Positions 44,170 to 52,846 of a DNA stretch of 64,000 nt are shown here, piece by piece. Made by a program: the position numbers and the translations under genes. The notes under the pieces were generated by a model. The model was not told the origin of the DNA, did not search any database, and saw nothing but the letters and a program-made list of their open reading frames with translations. The stretch comes from Sphingomonas arenae (GTDB lineage Bacteria > Pseudomonadota > Alphaproteobacteria > Sphingomonadales > Sphingomonadaceae), in the NCBI RefSeq assembly GCF_016924655.1, contig NZ_JAFFJU010000002.1:992001-1056000 (forward strand). Direction: 5' to 3'. Numbering within the stretch: the first letter of the stretch is position 1; the number at the start of each line of letters is the position of its first letter.

Positions 44170-44258
44170 CGTTATGCCCGCGAAGGCGGGCATCCATCTC
44201 CGGACCGCCCCGCTGATCGTGCATTGGGAGATGGACCCCCGCCTTCGCGGGGGTGACG
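44170..44258. repeat. Palindromic intergenic repeat, family A copy 2
   Basis: The left arm reads ATGCCCGCGAAGGCGGGCAT followed by CCATCTCC; the right arm reads GGAGATGGACCCCCGCC followed by TTCGCGGGGGTGACG. Same family as 42402-42493. Between the two copies lie only the thiolase and PaaD-like genes. Confidence 0.85.
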
Positions 44259-44265
44259 GTCCCAC

Positions 44266-45351
44266 TTAATCCGCGCTGATCACTCCCCGCCGGATCTGGT
44301 CCAGCTCGATGCTCTCGAACAGCGCCTTGAAGTTCCCTTCGCCGAAGCCCTCGTTCCCCTTGCGCTGGATCAGCTCGTAGAAGATCGGCCCGATCACGTT
44401 CTGGGTGAAGATCTGCAGCAGCAGGCCCTGCCCTTCGGTCGGCGCGCCATCGACCAGGATGCGCCGCTTCTTCAACTCCTCTAGCGGCTCGCCATGGCCC
44501 TTCACCCGGTCGTCGAGCAGGTCGTAATAGGTCTCGATCGTGTCCTGGAACGGAATGCCGCGGGACGAGAGGATATCCACGCTCTGGTAGATGTTGTCGG
44601 TGCCGAGCGCGATGTGCTGGATGCCCTCGCCCTTATACTCGCGCAGGAACTCCTCGATCTGGCTCTTGTCGTCCTGGCTCTCGTTGAGCGGAATGCGGAT
44701 CTTGCCGCACGGGCTCGTCATCGCCTTGGAGAACAGGCCGGTGACCTTGCCCTCGATGTCGAAGTAGCGGATCTCGCGGAAGTTGAAGAGCCGCTCGTAG
44801 AACTCCGCCCAAACCGCCATGCGCCCGCGATGGACGTTGTGCGTCAGGTGGTCGAGATAGGTGAGGTGCGCGTCGGCCGCCCGCATCCGCTCCTGCCAGT
44901 CCGGCTCGAACTCCCAGTCGCCCTCATAGGCCGACCCGGCGTCCCCGTAGCGGTCGACGAGGTACAGCAGCGATCCGCCGATCCCCTCGATCGCCGGCCA
45001 GCCGAGCCCGCGCGCCGTCACGTCCGTCGCCCCAAGCTCCAGCGCCCGGGCATGGGCGGCGGCCGCATCCTTGACCCGGAAGGCCATGGCGACCGCAGAC
45101 GGACCGTGCTCCGATGCGAAGTCGGCGGCGTGGCTCTCGTCGTGCGCATTGATCAGGAAGTTGATGTCGCCCTGCCGGTGCAGGGTGATGTTCTGGCGCT
45201 TGTGGCGGGCGATTGCCGGGAAGCCCAGCTTCATGAACAGCGACCGAAGCAGCTCCGGATCGGGCGCGGCATATTCGACGAATTCGAAGCCGTCGGTGCC
45301 CATCGGGTTCTCGAGGCCGAGCGGGCTCAACTCAGCAGTGGCGGTGGCCAT
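44266..45351 (-). CDS. hppD: 4-hydroxyphenylpyruvate dioxygenase
   Basis: Non-haem iron enzyme converting 4-hydroxyphenylpyruvate to homogentisate in tyrosine breakdown. The 361-residue protein (ATG 45351, preceded by AAAGGAG) shows the two vicinal-oxygen-chelate halves; iron ligands are expected in YLDHLTHNVHRG, GIQHIALGT and the C-terminal strand. Other typical blocks are RYFDIEGKVTGLFSKAM, QDDKSQIEEFLREY and EGQGLLLQIFTQNVIGPIFYELIQRKGNEGFGEGNF. It is divergent from phhB, matching a tyrosine/phenylalanine catabolic neighbourhood. Confidence 0.97.
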   Translation of the reverse strand: MATATAELSPLGLENPMGTDGFEFVEYAAPDPELLRSLFMKLGFPAIARHKRQNITLHRQGDINFLINAHDESHAADFASEHGPSAVAMAFRVKDAAAAHARALELGATDVTARGLGWPAIEGIGGSLLYLVDRYGDAGSAYEGDWEFEPDWQERMRAADAHLTYLDHLTHNVHRGRMAVWAEFYERLFNFREIRYFDIEGKVTGLFSKAMTSPCGKIRIPLNESQDDKSQIEEFLREYKGEGIQHIALGTDNIYQSVDILSSRGIPFQDTIETYYDLLDDRVKGHGEPLEELKKRRILVDGAPTEGQGLLLQIFTQNVIGPIFYELIQRKGNEGFGEGNFKALFESIELDQIRRGVISAD

Positions 45352-45444
45352 GGTTCTTGCTCCTTTGCCCTTCCACTGCTCCCCTCGTCCGAGCATTTCA
45401 AGCTGCTAGGATCAGGGTTCACGGCACAGGCAGGGAGAAGGAGG

Positions 45445-45690
45445 ATGACGGCACCCGATGGCTGGGAATTGCGTGGCAACGCACTGGTGAAGAGCTTCCG
45501 CTTCCCCGACTTCTCGGCCGCTTTCGCCTTCCTCACGCGCGTGGCGCTTCATGCGGAAAAGGTTGACCACCATCCCGAATTCACGAGTATCTGGAACCGG
45601 GTGGACTTCCGCCTCACCACGCACGACGTCGGCGGTGTGACCGCCCGGGACGTGGAGCTGGCCCGGGCCATCGACAGCCTTGCGGGCTAG
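45445..45690 (+). CDS. phhB: Pterin-4a-carbinolamine dehydratase
   Basis: Recycles the hydroxylated pterin cofactor of phenylalanine hydroxylase. The 81-residue protein has the family core LVKSFRFPDFSAAFAFLTRVALHAEKVDHHPEF (shown here in part; the catalytic His pair is KVDHHPEF) and WNRVDFRLTTHDVGGVTARD. It is slightly short at the N-terminus compared with about 95-115 residues in other bacteria. ATG 45445 directly follows GAGAAGGAGG, an ideal ribosome-binding site at rather short spacing. phhA lies 2.8 kb downstream in the same direction. Confidence 0.93.
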   Translation: MTAPDGWELRGNALVKSFRFPDFSAAFAFLTRVALHAEKVDHHPEFTSIWNRVDFRLTTHDVGGVTARDVELARAIDSLAG

Positions 45691-45860
45691 GCGCGTCCGC
45701 CGAACGGCGACTCGCCCGCTTCCTTCTTGCTCTTGTACCAGGCGTAGCCCGCGCCTGCCGCCGCGCCGATGATCGGCCCCACGAACGGCACGGGAATCGC
45801 AATGATCGCGCCGACCACGCCATATTTGGCCATGCGCTTGCCCAACCGATTGTCTGTCAT
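45687..45860 (-). CDS. Small glycine-zipper membrane protein
   Basis: A 57-residue protein, MTDNRLGKRMAKYGVVGAII and then AIPVPFVGPIIGAAAGAGYA, ending WYKSKKEAGESPFGGRA. One hydrophobic hairpin with GxxxG spacing suggests membrane association. It is convergent with phhB (4-bp overlap). No function known to me. The longer frame up to 46475 lies antisense to the kinase gene and is not credible. Confidence 0.65.
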   Translation of the reverse strand: MTDNRLGKRMAKYGVVGAIIAIPVPFVGPIIGAAAGAGYAWYKSKKEAGESPFGGRA

Positions 45861-46011
45861 GCTGAATTCCCTCCGCGGCAGCCGCCAACTCAATGCACGG
45901 CGGAGTGGCGAAGTTCCGCAGAAAACCGCGACTCCTACACTAAGCGGTATCATGATATTGATTAACTTCGAGTCGGGGTAATGGGGGCGGCCGGTGATTG
46001 AAGCCGGATCA

Positions 46012-48300
46012 ATGACGCACGAGTTCGAGCCTCCCGGCGGCGGCCGGTCCGTAGCGCGCCATCTGGTGCTGTTCGGCGCCGCCTTGGCCTTGCCCGTCCT
46101 GATCCTGGTCGCGATCCTCACCTGGCATGGCGCAACCGAAGAACGGGCCCGCACGGCCACGCAGGTGGAGGAGGTCGCCGCCTCCGCCGTCGCCGCGCTC
46201 GACCGTGAGATGGTCGCATACCAGTCGATGCTGACCGCCCTGACCACGTCGCCCAGCCTCGAAGCCGGCGACCTGCGGATCTTCCACGAACGCGCACGCC
46301 GGCTGGCGCTCCAGGAAGGGATCGTGATCTCCCTGCGCACGCGCGACGGTCGCCAGGTCCTGCGCTCCGACACGCGCTTCGGAACGCCGCTGCCGCGCAA
46401 ATCGCTCCCCATCGATCGGTTCGTGATCGCCGAGCGCAAGCCCGGGGTCGGCGACCTCGAGCTCCGGCAAGGCAAGGCCTTCTTCTCCGTGGTCGTGCCG
46501 GAGGTGCAGGACGGCCGGACCGCCTACCTCCTCACCGCCACGGTGCCGGGGGAAGAGGCGCTGCGGGCACTGTCCGGCGTGATCCCGTCGAACTTCTGGG
46601 CCGGCTCCTACTCCGACCGCAACGAGCGGATCGTGGTGCGCACCCGCGACAATGCTGCCTGGGTCGGACGGCCACTCACCCCGGCGCTGCGGGAGGCTGC
46701 CCAGGGCCGCGACCGGGGCACCTGGGAAGGGCCGAGTCACGAGGGACGCGGCATTCTGGGGGGCTTTGCCCGCTCGAGCGTGACCGGCTGGCTCGCGGCC
46801 GTGGGCGTGGAGCGCCGGCAGCTGGCCGCGCCCGCCCGCGATTCGATGAACCTCGTGACGGTCGCCGCCATCCTCCTCGCGCTCAGCTCCAGCCTGCTCG
46901 CGCTCCTGTTCGCCCGCACCATCGTCGGCCCGCTGAGCGATCTCGCCGGCCGCGCCCGTGACCTAGCCGAGGGCCGACCCGTGAAGCCGCTTCAGTCGGG
47001 CCTGCGCGAAATCGACGCCGTCAGTGCCGCGCTGGTCGGCGCCGCGACCGCCCTCGACGAGCGCGACACGGAGCGCCGCGAGTTGCTCACCCGGCTCGAG
47101 ACGGGCAATGCGAGCCTCGAGCTGGAGGTCGAACGCCGCGCCAAGGAAGCGGAAGAAGCGCTCGCCCTCCTGTTCCAGTCGCAGAAGATGGAGAGCCTTG
47201 GGCGGCTGACCGGCGGCGTCGCGCACGACTTCAACAACCTCCTCACCCCCATCGTCTCCTGCCTCGACCTGCTGCGCCGCCACCACGACGATCCGCGAAG
47301 CGCCCGGCTGATCGACGGCGCGATGGCCTCGGCGGAGCGCGCCGCCGCGCTGGTGAAGCACCTCCTCGCCTTCGCCCGGCGCCAGTCGCTCAACCCGCGC
47401 CCGACCCAGCCCGCCCAGCTGGTGGAGAGCATGGGCGACCTCATCGAGCGCAGCCTAGGCGCCGGCATCGACGTCCACTTCGACGTGCCGCACAACCTCC
47501 CCGCCGCGCTGGTCGACCCGAACCAGCTCGAACTCGCGCTCCTCAACCTGTCCGTGAACGCTCGCGACGCCATGCCCAACGGCGGCAGCCTGACCGTGGT
47601 CGCCCGCGAAGTGCCCGTCGACGCGGGCGAAGTGCCCGGCCTCACCCCCGGCCGCTACATCCGCTTCCGCATCAAGGACACCGGCATGGGCATGGACGAG
47701 GAGACCCTCCGCCGCGCCCACGAACCCTTCTTCACAACCAAGGACGTCGGCCAGGGCACGGGCCTCGGCCTGTCCATGGTGCACGGCCTGGCCGCCCAGT
47801 CCGGCGGCGCTTTCCAGCTGCGCAGCAAGCCGGGCCTGGGCACCACCGCCTTTCTCTGGCTGCCTGCCGTCCAGGACGAGGGAGTTGCACCCATGGTCAC
47901 CCTCGAGGCGCCGGCACAGGCGCCCTGCGATGCCACCATCCTGCTGGTCGATGACGATGCCCGCGTCCGCACCGCCGCGGCGGAAGAGCTTCGCGAGCTC
48001 GGCTACACGGTGGTAGAAGCAGGCTCCGCGGAGCAGGCCCTCGGTCTCGTCCGCGACGGGGGCGGCTTCGACGTCCTGATCACGGACCAGGTGATGCCCG
48101 GCATGACCGGCACCGAGCTGGTGGAGGAAGCGCGGAAGCTCCAGCCCGACCTGCCCGTGCTGCTCGTCACCGGCTTCACCGATCTCGATCCCGGTGAGGA
48201 CGTCCGCCTCCTCACCAAGCCCTTCCGCCATGCCGAGCTGGCCGCCGCCGTCGCCAGCCTCCTGCCGGCCTCGCCAACGCCATCTGGCGTTCAGCCATGA
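46012..48300 (+). CDS. Hybrid sensor histidine kinase with periplasmic sensor domain
   Basis: About 762 residues: a first helix (VLFGAALALPVLILVAILTW), a periplasmic region of about 240 residues resembling a dCache/CHASE-type sensor, a second helix (VTVAAILLALSSSLLALLFARTI), HAMP, coiled coil, the H-box GGVAHDFNNLLTPIVSCLDL, the ATPase domain (NLSVNARDAMP, DTGMGMD, GTGLGLSMVHG) and a C-terminal receiver with LLVDDDARVR and the Asp in LITDQVMPGM. The HDFNN form places it in the HWE/HisKA group common in sphingomonads. The signal sensed is unknown. GTG 45994 is an alternative start. Confidence 0.92.
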   Translation: MTHEFEPPGGGRSVARHLVLFGAALALPVLILVAILTWHGATEERARTATQVEEVAASAVAALDREMVAYQSMLTALTTSPSLEAGDLRIFHERARRLALQEGIVISLRTRDGRQVLRSDTRFGTPLPRKSLPIDRFVIAERKPGVGDLELRQGKAFFSVVVPEVQDGRTAYLLTATVPGEEALRALSGVIPSNFWAGSYSDRNERIVVRTRDNAAWVGRPLTPALREAAQGRDRGTWEGPSHEGRGILGGFARSSVTGWLAAVGVERRQLAAPARDSMNLVTVAAILLALSSSLLALLFARTIVGPLSDLAGRARDLAEGRPVKPLQSGLREIDAVSAALVGAATALDERDTERRELLTRLETGNASLELEVERRAKEAEEALALLFQSQKMESLGRLTGGVAHDFNNLLTPIVSCLDLLRRHHDDPRSARLIDGAMASAERAAALVKHLLAFARRQSLNPRPTQPAQLVESMGDLIERSLGAGIDVHFDVPHNLPAALVDPNQLELALLNLSVNARDAMPNGGSLTVVAREVPVDAGEVPGLTPGRYIRFRIKDTGMGMDEETLRRAHEPFFTTKDVGQGTGLGLSMVHGLAAQSGGAFQLRSKPGLGTTAFLWLPAVQDEGVAPMVTLEAPAQAPCDATILLVDDDARVRTAAAEELRELGYTVVEAGSAEQALGLVRDGGGFDVLITDQVMPGMTGTELVEEARKLQPDLPVLLVTGFTDLDPGEDVRLLTKPFRHAELAAAVASLLPASPTPSGVQP

Positions 48301-48319
48301 TCCCGGATAAGCTCACCCC

Positions 48320-48379
48320 ATGACGCACGCCGTTCCTGCCGCCAGCTATTATTATCCGCACGAGGTGGGGACCGGCTGA
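48320..48379 (+). CDS. Putative tyrosine leader peptide of phhA
   Basis: A 19-codon ORF: MTHAVPAASYYYPHEVGTG. Three consecutive Tyr codons (48347-48355), all TAT, stand out in this GC-rich genome. It lies between the kinase stop and an intrinsic terminator ahead of phhA. There is no Shine-Dalgarno; a -10-like GATAAG at 48306-48311 would start transcription at or beside the ATG, giving a leaderless mRNA like the trp leader here. I read it as a tyrosine-sensing attenuation peptide; this is inference from sequence. Confidence 0.72.
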   Translation: MTHAVPAASYYYPHEVGTG

Positions 48380-48407
48380 CGCGCGCCTGAAATCCGCGAC
48401 TTGCCCG

Positions 48408-48439
48408 CCCCGCCCGACACCCGTCCGGCGGGGTTTTTT
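48408..48439 (+). terminator. Putative attenuator upstream of phhA
   Basis: CCCCGCC (48408-48414) pairs with GGCGGGG (48427-48433), followed by six T. It ends 24 bp before the phhA ATG. GGTGGGG at 48364-48370, inside the leader ORF, can pair with the same CCCCGCC arm with one G-U, giving an antiterminator that a ribosome finishing the leader would cover. Confidence 0.82.
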
Positions 48440-48463
48440 GTGCCCTCAAGAAGGACCTTCCCG

Positions 48464-49234
48464 ATGTTCCAGAGTTTCGCCGAGCCCGCCTCCTCCGCTG
48501 TCTCCGGCTGGCGCACCCATGTGGTCGACCAGGGCTGGCACCGCTTCACCGATGAGGATCATGCCGTCTGGGACACGCTCTACGCCCGCCAGGTTGCACT
48601 GCTGCAGGACCGGATCGTCACCCCTTTCCTCGACGGCCTCGACCTGCTCGACCTCGGCGCCCCCGGAGTGCCGGAGCTTGGCCGACTCAACGCCCGGCTG
48701 AAGGCGCGCACCGGCTGGCGCACGGTTGCGGTCCCGGGCCTCGTCCCTGACGAAGCCTTCTTCGCCATGCTCAGCCAGCGGCTCTTTCCCATCGGCAACT
48801 TCATCCGCACCCGCGCCCAGCTCGACTATCTGGAAGAGCCCGACTGCTTCCACGACATCTTCGGTCACGTGCCGATGCTCGCCCACCCGGGCATGGCGCA
48901 GGCCATTCAGCATGTCGGCCGGCTCGGGCTCCAGGCCATCGCTGCCGGGCACGGCGACTGGGTCGCGCGGCTCTACTGGCACACGGTCGAATTCAGCCTC
49001 TGCCGCGAGGGCGATGCGATCCGCATCTTCGGCGCAGGGCTCGCCTCCAGCTTCGGCGAAGCCCGGATCAGCCTGGAGGACCCGACCATCGCCCGTCCCC
49101 GGTTCAGCGTCGGGGAGGCCACCGCCACCCCCTACCGCCACGACGCGATGCAGCCGCTCTACTTCGTCGCGGACAGCGTCGATGCCGTGGTCGACGCCAT
49201 CCTCACCGCCGAGGTGCCACGCCCATCTCGCTGA
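48464..49234 (+). CDS. phhA: Phenylalanine 4-hydroxylase
   Basis: Pterin- and iron-dependent enzyme converting phenylalanine to tyrosine. The 256-residue bacterial-length protein has the iron ligands in DCFHDIFGHVPML (His, His) and WHTVEFSLC (Glu), with FPIGNFIRTRAQLDYLEEPD before them and the C-terminal FGAGLASSFGEA. ATG 48464 follows AAGGACC. With PhhB and HPPD nearby it forms the phenylalanine-tyrosine-homogentisate route. It is preceded by a leader peptide rich in Tyr codons and a terminator, so the product amino acid probably controls expression. Overlaps the convergent hydrolase by 32 bp. Confidence 0.96.
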   Translation: MFQSFAEPASSAVSGWRTHVVDQGWHRFTDEDHAVWDTLYARQVALLQDRIVTPFLDGLDLLDLGAPGVPELGRLNARLKARTGWRTVAVPGLVPDEAFFAMLSQRLFPIGNFIRTRAQLDYLEEPDCFHDIFGHVPMLAHPGMAQAIQHVGRLGLQAIAAGHGDWVARLYWHTVEFSLCREGDAIRIFGAGLASSFGEARISLEDPTIARPRFSVGEATATPYRHDAMQPLYFVADSVDAVVDAILTAEVPRPSR

Positions 49235-49919
49235 GGAAGCGCTCGGTCTCCTCGACCACCCGGCGCGTGGCGGTGAAGCCGACCGCGAAGTCCATGTGGC
49301 AGCAGGTCAGCTCCACTGCCCGGTCGCTCTCCTCCGGCAGGCCGTAGGCCGATCGCGGGGCGACGATTCCGTCCCCCCGCGACCACAGGGCGAGCGTCGG
49401 CACGGGCGGCTTGCTGTGCTCGCGCATGACCGGCGGCTGATCGACCTTGTGGCCCGCCACCCACTCGTAGAGCCGCCAGACGTTGTTCCAGTGCGGATCG
49501 CCGGAGAACGGTGCGCCGCAGGTCACCACCGCAAGCGCATGGTCCGGCACCTCCCGCGCCAGTTCGCGGGCGAACACGCCGCCCAGGCTCCACCCGACCA
49601 GCAGCACCTTCTCCCCCTGCCCGAAGGCGTCGAACCGCTCGCGGAGCCGCTGGATCGTGTCGGCCTTGGCCCCCGTGTTGAGCCCCTGCTGCCAGCCTTC
49701 CACCCGCCAGCCCGCGACGGCAAAGGCCTGCCGCAGCTGCGTGGTGGAACGGTCGCTGGCGAGGAAGCCGGGCAGGACCAGGCACTTGGGCCCGTCCGCC
49801 GGACCGAGCGGCACCACCGGCGCCAGGCTCTTCCACGCGCGCGGAAGAAAGGCCGCAACCTCCCGCAGCCGGGCACTGTGCGGGGGTGGCTCCTCGTCAC
49901 GCCGGCCTTGATCCGGCAT
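49203..49919 (-). CDS. Alpha/beta hydrolase
   Basis: A protein of about 238 residues. The nucleophile elbow is VLLVGWSLGGVFARELA (GxSxG with Ser), the first strand with oxyanion region is CLVLPGFLASDRST, the acid is probably in LALWSRGDGIVAP, and the His in TCCHMDFAVG. It resembles esterase/lipase-like hydrolases of unknown substrate. Both possible ATG starts (49919 and 49937) lie inside a palindromic repeat, so the N-terminus may have been altered by repeat insertion. Its 3' end overlaps phhA. Confidence 0.82.
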   Translation of the reverse strand: MPDQGRRDEEPPPHSARLREVAAFLPRAWKSLAPVVPLGPADGPKCLVLPGFLASDRSTTQLRQAFAVAGWRVEGWQQGLNTGAKADTIQRLRERFDAFGQGEKVLLVGWSLGGVFARELAREVPDHALAVVTCGAPFSGDPHWNNVWRLYEWVAGHKVDQPPVMREHSKPPVPTLALWSRGDGIVAPRSAYGLPEESDRAVELTCCHMDFAVGFTATRRVVEETERFLSEMGVAPRR

Positions 49920-49984
49920 TCGCCTTTCTTCCTTCATCCTCTCCAGATGGAGAAAGGCAGACCCCGGCTCAAGGCCGGGGCGCG
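49896..49984. repeat. Palindromic repeat, family C
   Basis: CGCCGGCCTTGATCCGGC near the left end and ACCCCGGCTCAAGGCCGGGG near the right end form two short palindromes of the same kind, with CCTTTCTTC/GAGAAAGG inverted between them. It fills the gap between serS and the hydrolase and runs into the hydrolase reading frame. Confidence 0.7.
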
Positions 49985-49985
49985 A

Positions 49986-51248
49986 TTACAAGAACTCACC
50001 CCCACCCATCAGCGGCCGCAGCGCCTCCGGCAACCTGACCCGCCCGTCTTCGGTCTGGTGGTTCTCCAGCAGCGGCACCAGGATACGTGGGCTCGCCAGC
50101 GCCGTGTTGTTGAGCGTGTGCGCGAACCGCACCTTGCCGTCCGCGTCGCGGTAGCGGAGGTTCGCCCGCCGCGCCTGCCAGTCGTGCAGCGTGGAGCAGC
50201 TATGCGTCTCGCGATACTTGCCCAAGGACGGGACCCAGCTCTCGATATCGTTCATGCGATACTTGCCCAGGCCCATGTCCCCGGTCGAGGTTTCGATCAC
50301 CTGGTAGGGGAGCTCCAGCTCGGTGAGCAGTTCCTCGGCGAGGCCAAGCAGCTTCGCATGCCATTCGGCCGACACCGCCTCGTCCGCCTCGCAGATGACG
50401 TACTGCTCCACCTTCATGAACTGGTGGACGCGCAGCAGCCCGCGCACGTCACGCCCGGCGCTCCCTGCCTCCCGCCGGAAGCAGGGCGAGTAGCCGGCGT
50501 AGAGGACGGGGCCGCTCGACAGGTCGAGGATCTCCCCCGAATGGAGCGAGGTCAGCGCCACCTCCGCCGTTCCCGCCAGCCACAGCTCGTCCTTGGGCAG
50601 GTGGTAGATCTCCTCCTCGTGCCCCGGGAACTGCCCCTGGTTGTAGAAGGCTTGGGTCCGGGTCAGCGCCGGCACCGTGATCGGCGTGAAGCCCGCGCCT
50701 GAGATCTTCGTCAGCGCCCAGGTCATCAGCACGCCCTCGAGCAGCGCCAGCCGACCCTTCAGGCAGTAGGTCCGGCTGCCCGCGACCTGTACGATGCGGG
50801 AAAGGTCGGCCCAGTCGTTCTTCTCGATCAGCGCCACATGGTCCAGCGGCTCGAACCCGAACTCGCGCGGGCTGCCCTCGGTGCGGATCACCGTGTTGAA
50901 GCTCTCGTCCGGCCCGATCGGCGCCCCGGCATAGGGGATGTTGGGCAGCTTCAGCATCAGCGCCCGCAGCGCCTCGTCCTTGCCCGAAAGCTGCGCTTCC
51001 AGCTCCCCCGCCCGCGCGCCCGCTTCCTTGGCGCGCCGCCCAAGCTCCGCCTTCTCCTCGGGCGCGGCGCTCTTGAACCCGGCCGAGATGGCGTTCCGCT
51101 CGGCCCGCAGCTGGTCGATCTCGGTCTTGAACCCCCGCACCTCGCCATCGAGGGTCAGCAGCTCGTCCAGGCTGAGGTCGACGCCCTTCTGCTCGCAGGC
51201 GCGGGCGACGGTGTCACGGTTGTGGCGGACGAAGTTCAGGTCGAGCAT
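49986..51248 (-). CDS. serS: Seryl-tRNA synthetase
   Basis: Class II synthetase charging tRNA-Ser, such as the one at 14827. The 420-residue protein opens LDLNFVRHNRDTVARACEQK and has a long antiparallel coiled-coil arm (residues about 30-105), then motif 2 (YAGYSPCFRREAGSAGRDVRG), QFMKVEQYVICEADE, the SerRS-specific DMGLGKYRMNDIESWVPS, and motif 3 (TLNNTALASPRILVPLLENHQ). ATG 51248 is chosen; the frame upstream to 51416 runs into a palindromic repeat and is not conserved. Confidence 0.98.
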   Translation of the reverse strand: MLDLNFVRHNRDTVARACEQKGVDLSLDELLTLDGEVRGFKTEIDQLRAERNAISAGFKSAAPEEKAELGRRAKEAGARAGELEAQLSGKDEALRALMLKLPNIPYAGAPIGPDESFNTVIRTEGSPREFGFEPLDHVALIEKNDWADLSRIVQVAGSRTYCLKGRLALLEGVLMTWALTKISGAGFTPITVPALTRTQAFYNQGQFPGHEEEIYHLPKDELWLAGTAEVALTSLHSGEILDLSSGPVLYAGYSPCFRREAGSAGRDVRGLLRVHQFMKVEQYVICEADEAVSAEWHAKLLGLAEELLTELELPYQVIETSTGDMGLGKYRMNDIESWVPSLGKYRETHSCSTLHDWQARRANLRYRDADGKVRFAHTLNNTALASPRILVPLLENHQTEDGRVRLPEALRPLMGGGEFL

Positions 51249-51290
51249 GGCCGCGCGGATGCGCGAGATAGGGGGAGGATGCAACTCCCC

Positions 51291-51407
51291 GCTCGTCCTG
51301 AGCGGAGCGCAGCGAAGTCGGAATCGAAAGATGACCGTAGGGCAAGGGCGTTTTTGCCAGAAGCACGCCCTTCGACTACGCGCTGGAGCGCTCCGCTCAG
51401 GACGAGC
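51291..51407. repeat. Palindromic repeat, family B copy 1
   Basis: A perfect 20-bp inverted repeat: GCTCGTCCTGAGCGGAGCGC at 51291-51310 and its complement at 51388-51407. The inner parts are imperfect (GTAGGGCAAGGGCG against CGCCCTTCGACTACGC). It lies between serS and the DUF808 gene; copy 2 is at 52391-52490. Confidence 0.85.
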
Positions 51408-51430
51408 GATCAACAAACGAGGGAGAGACC

Positions 51431-52381
<951 letters not shown>

Positions 52382-52390
52382 GCAACATCG

Positions 52391-52490
52391 CGCTCGTCCT
52401 GAGCGGACCCCGGCCAAAGCCGGGGGTAGTCGAAGGGCGCTGGTCACAGACAACGCCCTTCGACTTCGCTTCGCTTCGCTCAGGAGGGCG
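52391..52490. repeat. Palindromic repeat, family B copy 2
   Basis: It starts CGCTCGTCCTGAGCGG and ends CGCTTCGCTCAGGAGGG. The inner arms are GTCGAAGGGCG and CGCCCTTCGAC, separated by 12 nt. An extra small palindrome (CCCCGGCCAAAGCCGGGG) is inserted in the left arm, and the right arm has a TTCGC triplication. Related to 51291-51407. Confidence 0.8.
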
Positions 52491-52501
52491 GTGGTGAACG
52501 C

Positions 52502-52846
52502 ATGATGCCATGGCTGCTGGTCTTCCTCGGCGGCGGCACCGGGGCTTTGCTGCGCCACGGCATCGGCAAGGCGGTCGGCGGCACGGGCGCGACCCTGCTG
52601 GTGAACGTGACTGGCTGCTTCCTCATGGGCCTGCTCGCGGGCTGGTTGATGGGGCGGGAGCAGGGCGAAAGCTGGCGCCTGCTGCTCGGCGTCGGCCTGC
52701 TCGGCGGCTTCACCACCTTCAGCGCCTTCGCACTCGACTTCGCCACCCTGTGGCGGGACCAGCCATGGGTCGCGATCGGCTATTGCGCCGCCAGCGTACT
52801 CGGGTCCCTCGCGGCCATGTTCGCGGGATTGTCCCTCAGCCGGTGA
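52502..52846 (+). CDS. crcB: Fluoride channel CrcB/Fluc
   Basis: Small dual-topology fluoride exporter. The 114-residue protein has four helices and the signatures GGGTGALLRHG, LLVNVTGCFLMGLLAG and GLLGGFTTFSAFALDFATLW (the central GGxTTFSTF motif that lines the pore). I see no fluoride riboswitch upstream; the preceding 100 bp are the family B repeat. Its last 67 bp overlap the convergent reductase-like gene. Confidence 0.96.
   Translation: MMPWLLVFLGGGTGALLRHGIGKAVGGTGATLLVNVTGCFLMGLLAGWLMGREQGESWRLLLGVGLLGGFTTFSAFALDFATLWRDQPWVAIGYCAASVLGSLAAMFAGLSLSR

Noticed and set aside
42402-44258. CRISPR-like array
   Set aside because: Only two repeat copies, each a long palindrome, separated by two genes. 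There are no regular spacers, and no cas genes are in the window.
52391-52501. Fluoride riboswitch before crcB
   Set aside because: The upstream bases are a family B palindromic repeat. I could not find the conserved fluoride riboswitch pattern, and none should be assumed.
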